From an uncultured Allobosea sp. (GTDB lineage: Bacteria; Pseudomonadota; Alphaproteobacteria; Rhizobiales; Beijerinckiaceae), in assembly GCF_945957345.1 (NCBI RefSeq), contig NZ_CAMFKW010000014.1:1-64000 (forward strand): a stretch of 64,000 bases of DNA, in the 5' to 3' direction. A model generated the notes under the pieces. The model ran no database searches and was not told the origin of the DNA. It saw only the letters and a list, made by a program, of their open reading frames with translations. Positions 15,184 to 24,162 of the stretch are shown here, in pieces (position 1 is the stretch's first letter; the number at the start of each line of letters is the position of its first letter). The translations under genes and the position numbers were made by a program.

Positions 15184-17805
15184 GTGACGGTGAACAAGAA
15201 GGCCGAATGGACCTCCTTTGAGGCGGCTGGCCAGCGCTTCCATCGCCTCGATGTGGCGTCGCTGCTCGGGGCCGATTTTACGCGTCTGCCGCATGTGCTG
15301 CGGATCCTGCTCGAGAACGCGATGCGCTCGGCGCCGGCGGACGAGACGGCGCATTTGCCGCAGGCGTTTCGCGACTGGCTTGAGGAGGGCTCCAGCCTTG
15401 TCGAGATCCCGTTCCTGCCGAACCGGATCATGATGCATGATACGACCTGCGGCCCGGCGCTGGTCGATATCGCCGCGATGCGCGACGTGCTGGCCGAGAA
15501 CGGCCGCGACCCCGACCTGCTGATGCCGCGCATTCCCGTCGACGTCTCGACGGACCATTCCTCCGGCGTCGATGTCTTTGGTCGGCCGGACGCCTTCCAG
15601 CGCAATCTGGAGAAGGAATTCGCGCGCAATGCCGAGCGCTACCGCCTGATGAAATGGGCGGCCGCGGCGATGCCGGGCATCCGGGTGCATCCGCCGGGGT
15701 CGGGCATCATGCACACGATCAACCTTGAGCGGCTGTCGCGCGTCGTCGTCAGCGAGATGCATCAGGGCGAACGCTGGGCCTTCCCGGACGCGCTGCTGGG
15801 AACCGATAGCCATACGCCGATGGTCAACGGGCTCGGCGTGCTCGGCTGGGGCGTCGGCGGTCTGGAGGCGGAGGGAGCGCTATTCGGTGTACCCGTCGTG
15901 CTGCGCATTCCCGATGTGATCGGTGTGAAGCTCACAGGCCGGTTGCGCGACGGCGTGCTCGCGACCGATATCGCGCTGGAGGTGACCCGCGCGCTGCGCG
16001 CCATCGGCGTCACCGGCGATTTCGTCGAATTCTTCGGTCCCGGGGTGTCGACGCTCTCGGTCGGCGAGCGCGCCGCGATCGCCAACATGGCACCGGAATA
16101 CGGGGCGTCGACCGGGCATTTTCCGATCGACGACAAGGCGCTGGCCTATCTCGCGCGGATCGGCCGGCCGCCCGCGGATTGTGCCCTGGTCGAAACTTAT
16201 GCCCGGGCGAGCGGGCTCTGGTTCGATCCTGAGGCCGAGCCGCGCTTCACGCGCGCGATCTCGGTCGATCTTGATGCGATCGAGGCCAGCGTCGCGGGGC
16301 CGCGCCGCCCGCAGGACCGGCTCGCCGCCGGCAGCACCCGCTCGGCTTTCGCGCCGCCGCTTGGGGGGAAGGGCGGGGGCGTCATCCCCGACGGTGCCGT
16401 CGTGATCGCGGCGATCACGAGCTGCACCAACACCTCTGATGCCAGCATGCTGGCCGCCGCCGGCATCCTCGCCCGCAAAGCCCGCGCCCGTGGCTTGCAG
16501 CCGCCAGACTACGTCAAGACCTCACTGGCGCCGGGATCGCCGACCGCCGAACGCTTCCTGCGCCGGGCCGGTCTGCTCGATGACCTGGAAGGGCTCGGCT
16601 TCGGCATCGTGGGCTATGGCTGCACGACCTGCATCGGCAATTCCGGGGCTCTGCTCGACGCCGTCAGGAGCGAGCTCGGCCGTGAGAGCTTTCGCCCCGT
16701 GGCGGTTCTCTCCGGCAACCGCAACTTCCCTGGCCGCGTCCATCCCGATCTCGAAAACGGGTTCCTGGCCTCGCCACCGCTGGTCATCGCCTTCGCGCTG
16801 GTGGGCACCGTCGATATCGATATCACGCGTGAACCGCTCGGCTTCGACGCAGCAGGCGAGCCCGTCATGCTCAGCGAGATCTGGCCGACAAGCGCCGAGA
16901 TCGAAGAGGCGGTGACAGCCGGCTGGGACGTGGCCGATTTCGATGCCGCTTATCAGGAGGCTGCTACCCGCCCGCTCTGGGTCGATCTCGATGCACCGGC
17001 CGGGCCGCGCTTTCCCTGGGACCTGGCCTCGACCTATCTGCGCAAGCCGCCTTTCGTGCGCCCGCAAGGGTTGCTTCCGGCGAAAGGGCATGCCCGGTCG
17101 CTGCTGGTGCTCGGCGACGACGTCACCACCGACCATATCTCACCGGCGAACCAGATCCGCCCCGACAGCGCAGCCGGCCGGCATATCATCGCCGAGGGAG
17201 GCGATCCGGCCGACCTCAACGTCTTCGCCTCGCGGCGCGGCAACTTCGAGGTGATGATCCGCGGCGCCTTCACCAATCGGATGGCGGTCAACCGCCTGCT
17301 GGCGCCAAAGGCGCCGGCTGGCTTCACGCGCCACGAGCCTTCGGGCGATATCGTGCCCCTGACCGAAGCCGCCTCGCGCTATGCCAGTGAAAAGACGCCG
17401 CTGGTGCTCGTGGCCGGCGAGCGCTACGGCATGGGCTCGTCGCGCGACTGGGCGGCCAAGACCGTTGCGTTGCTCGGCGTGCGCGCCGTGATTGCGGCGA
17501 GCATCGAGCGCATCCATCGGACGAACCTGATCGGGATGGGCATCCTGCCGCTGCTGCTCCCGGCGGGAGCCCATCCGGACAGGTTGGACATTCGTTCGAG
17601 CGATCTCTTCGAGATCGACCTCGATCCTGAACGTCTGGCGCCGCGATGCGAGGTCCCTCTGGCGGTTCTTCGACCTCACGGCAGAACGCTTCGACTGGTG
17701 CTGCGCGCGGCGATCGAGACATCTCTGGAGATCACCTTGCTAAGGGCGGGCGGATTGATACCGCATGTCCTTGATGGCCTTCTCCGCGATGGTGGCGGGG
17801 AGTAG
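15184..17805 (+). CDS. Aconitase-family hydratase (AcnA-like)
   Basis: This protein of about 873 residues belongs to the AcnA/IRP branch of aconitases. The 4Fe-4S ligands are Cys 414 (SCTNTS) and Cys 480/483 (YGCTTCIGNSG). Substrate-binding motifs include LGTDSHTPMVNGLGVLGWGVG, SLAPGSPTAERFL, LSGNRNFPGRVHPDL and, in the C-terminal swivelling domain, GERYGMGSSRDWAAK. GTG 184 of this kilobase (15184) fits the family N-terminus. GTG 15190 and ATG 15142 are alternatives. It interconverts a citrate-like tricarboxylate through its cis-aconitate. Next to a dehydrogenase relic and a GntR, it is more likely a dedicated catabolic paralogue (for example for a methylcitrate or related acid) than the housekeeping enzyme, but this is inference. 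Confidence 0.9.
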   Translation: MTVNKKAEWTSFEAAGQRFHRLDVASLLGADFTRLPHVLRILLENAMRSAPADETAHLPQAFRDWLEEGSSLVEIPFLPNRIMMHDTTCGPALVDIAAMRDVLAENGRDPDLLMPRIPVDVSTDHSSGVDVFGRPDAFQRNLEKEFARNAERYRLMKWAAAAMPGIRVHPPGSGIMHTINLERLSRVVVSEMHQGERWAFPDALLGTDSHTPMVNGLGVLGWGVGGLEAEGALFGVPVVLRIPDVIGVKLTGRLRDGVLATDIALEVTRALRAIGVTGDFVEFFGPGVSTLSVGERAAIANMAPEYGASTGHFPIDDKALAYLARIGRPPADCALVETYARASGLWFDPEAEPRFTRAISVDLDAIEASVAGPRRPQDRLAAGSTRSAFAPPLGGKGGGVIPDGAVVIAAITSCTNTSDASMLAAAGILARKARARGLQPPDYVKTSLAPGSPTAERFLRRAGLLDDLEGLGFGIVGYGCTTCIGNSGALLDAVRSELGRESFRPVAVLSGNRNFPGRVHPDLENGFLASPPLVIAFALVGTVDIDITREPLGFDAAGEPVMLSEIWPTSAEIEEAVTAGWDVADFDAAYQEAATRPLWVDLDAPAGPRFPWDLASTYLRKPPFVRPQGLLPAKGHARSLLVLGDDVTTDHISPANQIRPDSAAGRHIIAEGGDPADLNVFASRRGNFEVMIRGAFTNRMAVNRLLAPKAPAGFTRHEPSGDIVPLTEAASRYASEKTPLVLVAGERYGMGSSRDWAAKTVALLGVRAVIAASIERIHRTNLIGMGILPLLLPAGAHPDRLDIRSSDLFEIDLDPERLAPRCEVPLAVLRPHGRTLRLVLRAAIETSLEITLLRAGGLIPHVLDGLLRDGGGE

Positions 17806-17862
17806 ATGGCGAACGGGTCGATGACACCCCGCCGGTGAGTGGCCTTTCTCGACCTGTGGCGC

Positions 17863-19056
17863 TCAGGGCGCCGAGACGCCGGCCGGGACGCCATCGCGGG
17901 CGACGATCCTGCCGCCTTTGACCACGAGATGCCGCGTTGGCAGGTCTGCGACCGCCTCGGCAACGGTCTCGGCATCGACCAGCACGAGATCGGCCTTGCA
18001 GCCGGCGGCAAGGCCGTAATCCGGAAGGCCGAGCGCCTTCGCGCCGAGCGTGGTGCAGGCTTCGAGCGCGAATTCCAGATCCTCGTCGCGTGAGAAGCCG
18101 TTGCGCTGTCCGATCAGCGCGGCGCGCTCCAGCATATCGCCCCGGCCATAGGGGCTCCAGGTCCCGCGCGGCCCGTCGCAGCCGCCGCAGACGAGGACGC
18201 CGAGCTCGTGCAGCCGCTTGATCCGCGGTGCGGGGAAACCGGCGGGGCCCGCCGTCATCACGGCGATGCCGGCTTCGGCGAGACCGGCGGCGAGCGCGTC
18301 CTGCCGAGCCGGCTCGATCATGCCGAGGCAATAGGCATGGCTGATCAGCACGCGCCCCTGCAGGCCGAGCGCGCGGGTGCGCTCGATGATCAGCTCCATC
18401 GAGAAGGCGCCGAGCTCGCCGAGCTCATGCAGATGGATGTCGATCGGCTTGCCGAAGCGGTCGGCCATGCCGAAGATTACATCGAGATGCCGCACGGGAT
18501 CGCGGTCGATCTCGGCCGGATCGAGACCGCCGACGATGTCGGCGCCCATCCGGAGCGCCTCCTCCATCAGTGCGACCGTTCCCTCGCGGATCAGCATGCC
18601 GCTCTGCGGGAAGGCGACGATCTGGATATCGACAAGGTCGCGATAGGCTTCGCGGGTCGCCATGACGCCGGCGATATTGGCCGTGCCGATTTCGGTATCG
18701 ACATCGACATGGCTGCGGATCGCGGTGACGCCGAGCGCCAGCGTCTGCACGGCCTGGCGTGCCGATTGGCGAGCGGGATCGATGCCGAGGCGCTTCTTCT
18801 CGCGGCGGTCCGTCTCGATGCGATCGCTGCGGCGCGGGCCGTTCTGGTTGCGCCACCACGGCATGCCGATCAGGTTCTTGTCGAGATGGGTATGGGCTTC
18901 GACCAGGCCGGACAGCACCAACAGGCCACCGCCATCGAACGTCTCGATGCCGGCCGGGATCGGTTGGCGGGCATCGGCGAAGCGCCCATCCAGGATCAGG
19001 ATGTCGGTGGCAGCGGCGCCCATCGGGCGGACGTTCTTCAGGAGCAGGGCGCTCAT
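17863..19056 (-). CDS. Amidohydrolase, cytosine-deaminase-like (CodA family)
   Basis: This 397-residue metal-dependent hydrolase carries the ligand motifs HTHLD near residue 57, HLHELG near 206, SHAYCLG near 237 and CDGPRG near 303. 'SALLLKNVRPMG' and 'ADLVLVDAETVAEAV' are typical of the composite beta domain at both ends. Its ATG overlaps the stop of the upstream amidohydrolase by 4 bases, so the two are translationally coupled. CodA-like members hydrolyse or deaminate cyclic amidines and pyrimidines; the true substrate is not known. It is likely cytoplasmic and acts on a compound imported by the divergent ABC transporter at 20699-25859. Confidence 0.9.
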   Translation of the reverse strand: MSALLLKNVRPMGAAATDILILDGRFADARQPIPAGIETFDGGGLLVLSGLVEAHTHLDKNLIGMPWWRNQNGPRRSDRIETDRREKKRLGIDPARQSARQAVQTLALGVTAIRSHVDVDTEIGTANIAGVMATREAYRDLVDIQIVAFPQSGMLIREGTVALMEEALRMGADIVGGLDPAEIDRDPVRHLDVIFGMADRFGKPIDIHLHELGELGAFSMELIIERTRALGLQGRVLISHAYCLGMIEPARQDALAAGLAEAGIAVMTAGPAGFPAPRIKRLHELGVLVCGGCDGPRGTWSPYGRGDMLERAALIGQRNGFSRDEDLEFALEACTTLGAKALGLPDYGLAAGCKADLVLVDAETVAEAVADLPTRHLVVKGGRIVARDGVPAGVSAP

Positions 19057-20465
19057 TGCGGCAGGCCTTCGCGGAGGAGGGGGAAGTGGTCGGCGAGGCC
19101 GGCGCGGTCGATCATCGTCGTGTAGGCGTCGCCGGCTTCCCGCAGCACGGCGGCGGGATCGACGCTCAGGACGCGGCGGTCCTGCATCAGCACCCGCCCG
19201 GCGACGACGACGCTCGCGACATCGGCGCCGTTGGCGAAGCGCGTCAATCGCTGGACCGGCTCGACGGGCGGCCACAGATGCGGCTTCGCCCAGTCCACGA
19301 CGATGACGTCGGCGCGCTTGCCCGGTTCGAGCGAGCCGATCTGGTCGGCGAGATTCAGCGCCTTCGCGCCCTCGATCGTCGCCATTTCCAGCACCTGCCA
19401 GGGCGGCAGCACCGAATCGTCGTGGAAATGCGTCGCGTGATAGCGGTGCATGTGGAACATGCACCGGAACAGGTCGAAGGGCCGGTCCGGCGCCGGAGCA
19501 TCCGAGCCGATCGCGACGATGACGCCCTCCGCTGCCAGCTCCGGCGCAGGGCAGCGGCCGAACACCGACATGAGCGCGCTGGGATTATGGGCGATGGCCG
19601 CACCTGAGGCGCGCAGCGCCGCGCGATCGGCCTCGGTCAGGTCGATCGAATGGGCGAAGACCGAATGGCGGGGGCCGAGCCCCACGGTCGCGGCGGCGGC
19701 TGCCATGCTGCCGTCGCGATGGCCGTCCTGCACCAGCAGGGCGCCCGTCTCCTCAGCCAGCTGCAGCGCGGCGCGGCTGAGTGCCGCCGGCGCGTTCTCG
19801 CCCGCGATGGCGAGATCGACGGCGGAAAACACCGGCAGGGAGACGGCGATCCGCAGCGTCGCGCCGGCATCCCCGTTATGGGCCTGGATCAGCCTGCGGG
19901 CGACAGCAATTTGCTCGCGCGGCAAGACCGGAATCTCACGACTCTCGGCGCCGTTCCACGAGAGGTACTGCGCCGGTCCATCGGGCCGGTTCGGGCCGAC
20001 GGCCAGAACCTCGGCAACGCCGACCGAGCGCACGCCGTCGAGATGGGCGTCCGCTGCCTCCGGCGTTTCCGTGCGCATGATGTCGGGGCCGCCGCCCATC
20101 AGCAGCGCGGCCGTCGTCGTGCCGCACATCAGCCGCTCCAGAGCCGAGAGCCGGGCCTCGGCATGCCAGAATGCTGCGTCGGTTGCTCGTGCATAGATCC
20201 GCCCGGCGATGCCCATCCACTCGCCCGATGCCGAGCCGAGCCCCTTGGTCAGGCCATGGCCGGCATGGGCATGGGCGTCGACGAGCCCCGGCAGGATCAG
20301 GCCGCCGCGCGCATCCAGGCGGGTGAGGCCATCCCGCTCCGGCGCAAGGCCGGGCCCGACCGCGACGATGCGCTCGTCCTTAATCAGGACATGGCCGTTT
20401 GCGATGATCTCCCGTTGCGTCATCGGGAGCACGGTTCCATTCTCGATCGTCAACCACCCGGGCAT
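19053..20465 (-). CDS. Amidohydrolase (AtzA/TrzN/SAH-deaminase type)
   Basis: This 470-residue enzyme starts at ATG 20465 with an AAGGCGAAGG ribosome site; an upstream ATG at 20504 overlaps the operator-like repeat and is less likely. Metal ligands appear as DAHAHAGHG near residue 65, QDGHRDG near 240, VFAHSID near 260 and IGSDAPA near 310. The family hydrolyses amine, chloride or amide groups on heterocycles and nucleosides. The gene is first in a two-gene operon and is divergent from a peptide-type ABC transporter. The pair may open and deaminate an imported N-heterocycle. The substrate is unassigned. Confidence 0.9.
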   Translation of the reverse strand: MPGWLTIENGTVLPMTQREIIANGHVLIKDERIVAVGPGLAPERDGLTRLDARGGLILPGLVDAHAHAGHGLTKGLGSASGEWMGIAGRIYARATDAAFWHAEARLSALERLMCGTTTAALLMGGGPDIMRTETPEAADAHLDGVRSVGVAEVLAVGPNRPDGPAQYLSWNGAESREIPVLPREQIAVARRLIQAHNGDAGATLRIAVSLPVFSAVDLAIAGENAPAALSRAALQLAEETGALLVQDGHRDGSMAAAAATVGLGPRHSVFAHSIDLTEADRAALRASGAAIAHNPSALMSVFGRCPAPELAAEGVIVAIGSDAPAPDRPFDLFRCMFHMHRYHATHFHDDSVLPPWQVLEMATIEGAKALNLADQIGSLEPGKRADVIVVDWAKPHLWPPVEPVQRLTRFANGADVASVVVAGRVLMQDRRVLSVDPAAVLREAGDAYTTMIDRAGLADHFPLLREGLPQ

Positions 20466-20493
20466 GGCCTTCGCCTTCTTTGTTCGCGTTAAA

Positions 20494-20528
20494 ATCGCAT
20501 ACAAAAATTTGCTCGTGTAGTATGCGAT
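20494..20528. promoter_or_regulatory. Inverted repeat at the divergent amidohydrolase/ABC promoter
   Basis: ATCGCATAC (20494-20502) and GTATGCGAT (20520-20528) are perfect 9-bp arms 17 bases apart, just upstream of the amidohydrolase start. The spacing suits two half-sites of a dimeric or tetrameric regulator. Confidence 0.6.
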
Positions 20529-20632
20529 CTCGCTGGCTTCCCGCCAAGGTGTCGCGTGATGTTTCTGCTTATCCCGCGCCGATCGAACCGCCTGGCGATC
20601 ATTCAGGCAGCGGTGATGACATGTTCAGCAAT

Positions 20633-20649
20633 TTATCGTATACAATATT
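20633..20649. promoter_or_regulatory. GntR/FCD-like operator upstream of the ABC operon
   Basis: The sequence ATCGTATACAATATT contains the palindromic core GTATAC within TATCGTATACAATA, close to the TTGTATACAA type of site used by FCD-family GntR regulators. It lies about 55 bases upstream of the binding-protein gene. Its half-site resembles the ATAC/GTAT arms at 20494-20528, so one regulator may use both. Confidence 0.5.
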
Positions 20650-20698
20650 GCTACGTTTCTGTATGCATGCGGCGTTCACGCAAAGTGAGGGGACAACA

Positions 20699-22264
20699 AT
20701 GAAACGCGGTCTGATGGCGCTCGCTGGCGCCCTTGCGATCCTGATGACGCAATCCGCCGGTGCGCAGACGCTGCGCTGGTCGGCTCCGGGAGACGCAGTC
20801 TCCTTCGACCCGAACGCCCAGCTCGACAGCTTCACCCAGAATATCCAGCTCATGGTCTACGACACGCTGGTGCGCCGCAACCGCAAGCTCGAGATCGAGC
20901 CGGGGCTGGCGACCTCCTGGCAGATCGTCGAGCCGACGCGCTGGCGCTTCAAGCTGCGCCCGGGCGTCAAGTTCCATGACGGCGAGCCCTTCACCGCCGA
21001 CGACGTCGTCACCACGGTGATGCGCACGATCGATCCGGATTCCCGCAACAAGGGCAATCTCGCCACCGTCGTGAAGGCCGAGAAGGTCGACGACCTGACC
21101 GTCGACATCGTGCTGAGCGGCCCCTATCCGCTGCTGCTCAACGACCTCACCGGCATCTTCGTGATGAGCAAGTCCTGGCTCGAGAAGAACAATGCCATGA
21201 AGCCGGGCAACACCTCGACCGGCGTCACCACCTTCGCCTCGACCCATGCCAATGGCACCGGCCCGTTCAAGCTCGAGAGCTACGCCCCGGATTCCAAGAC
21301 CGTGATGACGGCCAACGAAGGCTGGTGGGACAAGCCGGAGCACAATATCAAGCGCCTCGAGTTCCGCCCGATCAAGTCCGACGCGACCCGTGTCGCCGCG
21401 CTGCTGTCCGGCGAGATCGACATGATCTCCTCGCTGCCGCTGCAGGACGTGCCGCGCGTTTCCGGCACGCAGGGCTTCAAGGTGGTCGAGGACCCGTCGC
21501 TGCGCCTGATCTTCCTCGGCTTCAACTGGAAGCCGGAGCTCTATGCCGATCCCGGCAAGAAGAACCCGCTGCTCGACGTCAAGGTGCGCCAGGCGCTCTG
21601 GCATGCCGTCGATCTCGACGCCATCCAGAAGCGCATCATGCGCGGCAAGTCGCGCAATACCGGCACGATGGTGGCGCCGCCGGTGCCGGGCTATGTCGCC
21701 GATATCGACAAGCCGCTGGCCTACGATCCGGCCCTGTCGAAGAAGCTCCTGACCGAGGCCGGCTATCCGAACGGCTTCAAGACCGGCCTGACCTGCACCA
21801 ATGACCGCTACATCGCCGACGAGCAGCTCTGCCTCGCCATCGCCGGCATGTGGACCAAGGCCGGCATCCAGGTCGACGTGAAGACCGAGAGCAAGGCAAC
21901 CTATTTCCCGCGCCAGGACCGTGGCGAGCTCGATGTCTGGATGCTGGGCTGGGCGACGCTGCCGCAGATGGACGGCTTCAGCGTACTCTCGGGCATCTTC
22001 GCCTCGCGCAAGGACGGTTATGGCGGCTCCAATGCCGGCGGGATGGTCATCCCCGCGCTCGACGATCTCGCCCGCAAGACCGCGGTCGAGCTCGACGAGG
22101 GCAAGCGCCGCGCCCTGATGGGCGAGGCCTTCAGGATCGCCAAGGACCAGGCCCTCTTCATCCCGCTGCACCAGCAGCCGCTGGCCTGGGCGATGCGGAG
22201 CAATGTGGATATGCCGCAGTTCCCGGACGAATATGTTCGTCCCTGGTTCGCCAAAGTGAACTGA
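20699..22264 (+). CDS. ABC transporter substrate-binding protein, dipeptide/oligopeptide family (SBP_bac_5)
   Basis: This 521-residue periplasmic binding protein has a clean signal peptide (MKRGLMALAGALAILMTQSAGAQ; cleavage about residue 22). Family-5 features include 'LRWSAPGDAVSFDPNAQ', 'WRFKLRPGVKFHDGEPFTADDVV' and 'VRQALWHAVDLDAIQKRIMRGK'. It is the first gene of a four-gene operon with two DppB/DppC-type permeases and a fused double ATPase. The ATG at 20699 follows a GAGGGG ribosome site. The ligand need not be a peptide. Divergence from two amidohydrolases suggests a cyclic amide, glutathione-like or heterocyclic substrate. Confidence 0.93.
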   Translation: MKRGLMALAGALAILMTQSAGAQTLRWSAPGDAVSFDPNAQLDSFTQNIQLMVYDTLVRRNRKLEIEPGLATSWQIVEPTRWRFKLRPGVKFHDGEPFTADDVVTTVMRTIDPDSRNKGNLATVVKAEKVDDLTVDIVLSGPYPLLLNDLTGIFVMSKSWLEKNNAMKPGNTSTGVTTFASTHANGTGPFKLESYAPDSKTVMTANEGWWDKPEHNIKRLEFRPIKSDATRVAALLSGEIDMISSLPLQDVPRVSGTQGFKVVEDPSLRLIFLGFNWKPELYADPGKKNPLLDVKVRQALWHAVDLDAIQKRIMRGKSRNTGTMVAPPVPGYVADIDKPLAYDPALSKKLLTEAGYPNGFKTGLTCTNDRYIADEQLCLAIAGMWTKAGIQVDVKTESKATYFPRQDRGELDVWMLGWATLPQMDGFSVLSGIFASRKDGYGGSNAGGMVIPALDDLARKTAVELDEGKRRALMGEAFRIAKDQALFIPLHQQPLAWAMRSNVDMPQFPDEYVRPWFAKVN

Positions 22265-22276
22265 GGAGGTCGCGCC

Positions 22277-23248
22277 GTGATCGCCTCCATCGGTTCTCGC
22301 CTCGGACAGGCCGTCCTCGTCATGCTCGCCGTGACGGCCATCGCCTTCGTGATGTTCCGCTATGTCGGCGATCCCGTCGCGATGATGTCGCGCGAGGATG
22401 CAAGCCCCGCCGAGAAGGCGGAGTTGCGCGCCTCGCTCGGGCTCGACCGGCCTGCGATCGTCCAGTACGGCGACTTCCTCGGCCGCACGCTCAAGGGCGA
22501 TCTCGGCATCTCCTTCCGCAACCAGCGCCCGGTGGTCGATCTGCTCGCCGAGCGCCTGCCGGCGACGCTGGAGCTGGTGATCGTGGCGACGCTGCTGTCG
22601 CTTTCGGTCGGAATCCCCATCGGGGTCTATTGTGCGCTCAAACCGGACGGGGCGCTGACGCGCGCCATCCAGACGATTTCGCTGGTCGGCATCTCGATGC
22701 CGACCTTCGTCACCGGCATCGGGCTGATCCTGATCTTCGCAGTGACATTACGCTGGCTGCCGTCCTTCGGGCGCGGCGACGTCGTGCAGATCGGCGGTTG
22801 GTCGACCGGCTTCCTGACCCGCTCGGGCTGGGCCTCGCTCATCCTGCCCTCGATCACGCTGGCGCTTTACCAGCTCACGCTGATCATGCGGCTGGTCCGC
22901 GCCGAGATGATCGACGTGCTCTCCTCCGACTATATCCGCTTCGCCAAGGCGCGGGGCCTGCCGTCGCGCTACATCAATTTCCGCCTGGCCCTGCGCAATG
23001 CGCTGATGCCGGTGGTGACCGTGACGGGCCTGCAGATCGGTTCGCTGATCGCTTTCGCCATCGTGACCGAGACGGTGTTCCAGTGGCCCGGCATGGGCCT
23101 GCTCTTCATCCAGGCCGTCAGCTTCGCCGACGTGCCGGTGATGGCCGCCTATCTGCTCTTCGTCGGCTTTCTCTTCGTCGTCATCAACATGATCGTCGAC
23201 CTCACCTACACCCTGATCGATCCGCGCCTGAGGACGCGCCGCGCATGA
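22277..23248 (+). CDS. ABC transporter permease, DppB type
   Basis: This 323-residue permease has about six membrane helices, with the N-terminal helix MIASIGSRLGQAVLVMLAVTAIAFVMF. The binding-protein-dependent signature loop is visible as 'DYIRFAKARGLPSRYINFRLALRNALMPVVT'. The start is GTG 22277 behind a GAGGAGG site. Its stop overlaps the next permease by 4 bases (ATGA). Confidence 0.94.
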   Translation: MIASIGSRLGQAVLVMLAVTAIAFVMFRYVGDPVAMMSREDASPAEKAELRASLGLDRPAIVQYGDFLGRTLKGDLGISFRNQRPVVDLLAERLPATLELVIVATLLSLSVGIPIGVYCALKPDGALTRAIQTISLVGISMPTFVTGIGLILIFAVTLRWLPSFGRGDVVQIGGWSTGFLTRSGWASLILPSITLALYQLTLIMRLVRAEMIDVLSSDYIRFAKARGLPSRYINFRLALRNALMPVVTVTGLQIGSLIAFAIVTETVFQWPGMGLLFIQAVSFADVPVMAAYLLFVGFLFVVINMIVDLTYTLIDPRLRTRRA

Positions 23249-24162
23249 GCCTCGCCGCCCCCAACCGGCCGGCCAAGCGCCGGCGCCGCCTGCAGATGCC
23301 GGTCTCGGTGATGATCGGGCTCGCCGTGGTCGTGCTGATGCTCGCCATCGCGCTGCTCGCGCCCTGGATCGCACCGACCGACCCGACCAATGTCGCGAGC
23401 TTCGACCTGATGAGCGCGGAGCTGCCGCCGGCCTTCATGCCCGATGGCGATCCCGCGCACTGGCTCGGCACCGACAACCAGGGCCGCGACCTGTTCTCGG
23501 CGATCCTCTACGGCATGCGTGTCTCGATCGCGATCGGCGGCGGCGCGGTGCTGGTCGCCGCGAGCATCGGCGTCGTGCTCGGCCTGCTCGCCGGCTATTT
23601 CGGCGGCTGGGTCGACATCGTCATCATGCGCGTCGGCGACGTCATCCTCAGCCTGCCCACCATCCTGCTGGCGCTGCTCGTCAGCGGCATTGCCCGCGCG
23701 ATCTTCCCGGAGGCGGGAACGGCGCAATGGGCGCCGGTGATCCTGATCGGCGCCATCGCCATCCATGAATGGGTGCAATATGCCCGCACCGTGCGCGCAG
23801 CGACCATGGTCGAGGCCTCGAAGGACTATGTCCGCGCCGCGCGCGTCATCGGCCTGCCGTCGCTGCACATCATGGTTCGCCACATCCTGCCGAACGTGAT
23901 GAGCCCGGTGATGGTGATCGCGACGATCAACCTCGCCGCCGCCGTTTTGACCGAGGCGACCCTGTCCTTCCTCGGCGTCGGCATGCCGCCGACCTATCCC
24001 TCGCTGGGCACGCTGATCCGCATCGGCAACGAATTCGTCTTCTCGGGCATCTGGTGGATCGCGGTCTTCCCGGCCGTCACGCTGGTCATCCTGGTGCTGG
24101 CGGTCAACGTGGTCGGCGACTGGCTGCGCGACCGCTTCAACCCGAAGCTGAAGGGGCGCTGA
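23245..24162 (+). CDS. ABC transporter permease, DppC type
   Basis: This 305-residue second permease begins with a basic cytoplasmic tail (KRRRRLQ), then a helix ending in 'LLAPWIAPTDP', the usual OppC/DppC start. 'HWLGTDNQGRDLFSAILYGMRVS' and the EAA loop 'EASKDYVRAARVIGLPSLHIMVRHILPNV' confirm the family. It overlaps both neighbours by a few bases, so the operon is tightly coupled. Confidence 0.94.
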   Translation: MSLAAPNRPAKRRRRLQMPVSVMIGLAVVVLMLAIALLAPWIAPTDPTNVASFDLMSAELPPAFMPDGDPAHWLGTDNQGRDLFSAILYGMRVSIAIGGGAVLVAASIGVVLGLLAGYFGGWVDIVIMRVGDVILSLPTILLALLVSGIARAIFPEAGTAQWAPVILIGAIAIHEWVQYARTVRAATMVEASKDYVRAARVIGLPSLHIMVRHILPNVMSPVMVIATINLAAAVLTEATLSFLGVGMPPTYPSLGTLIRIGNEFVFSGIWWIAVFPAVTLVILVLAVNVVGDWLRDRFNPKLKGR

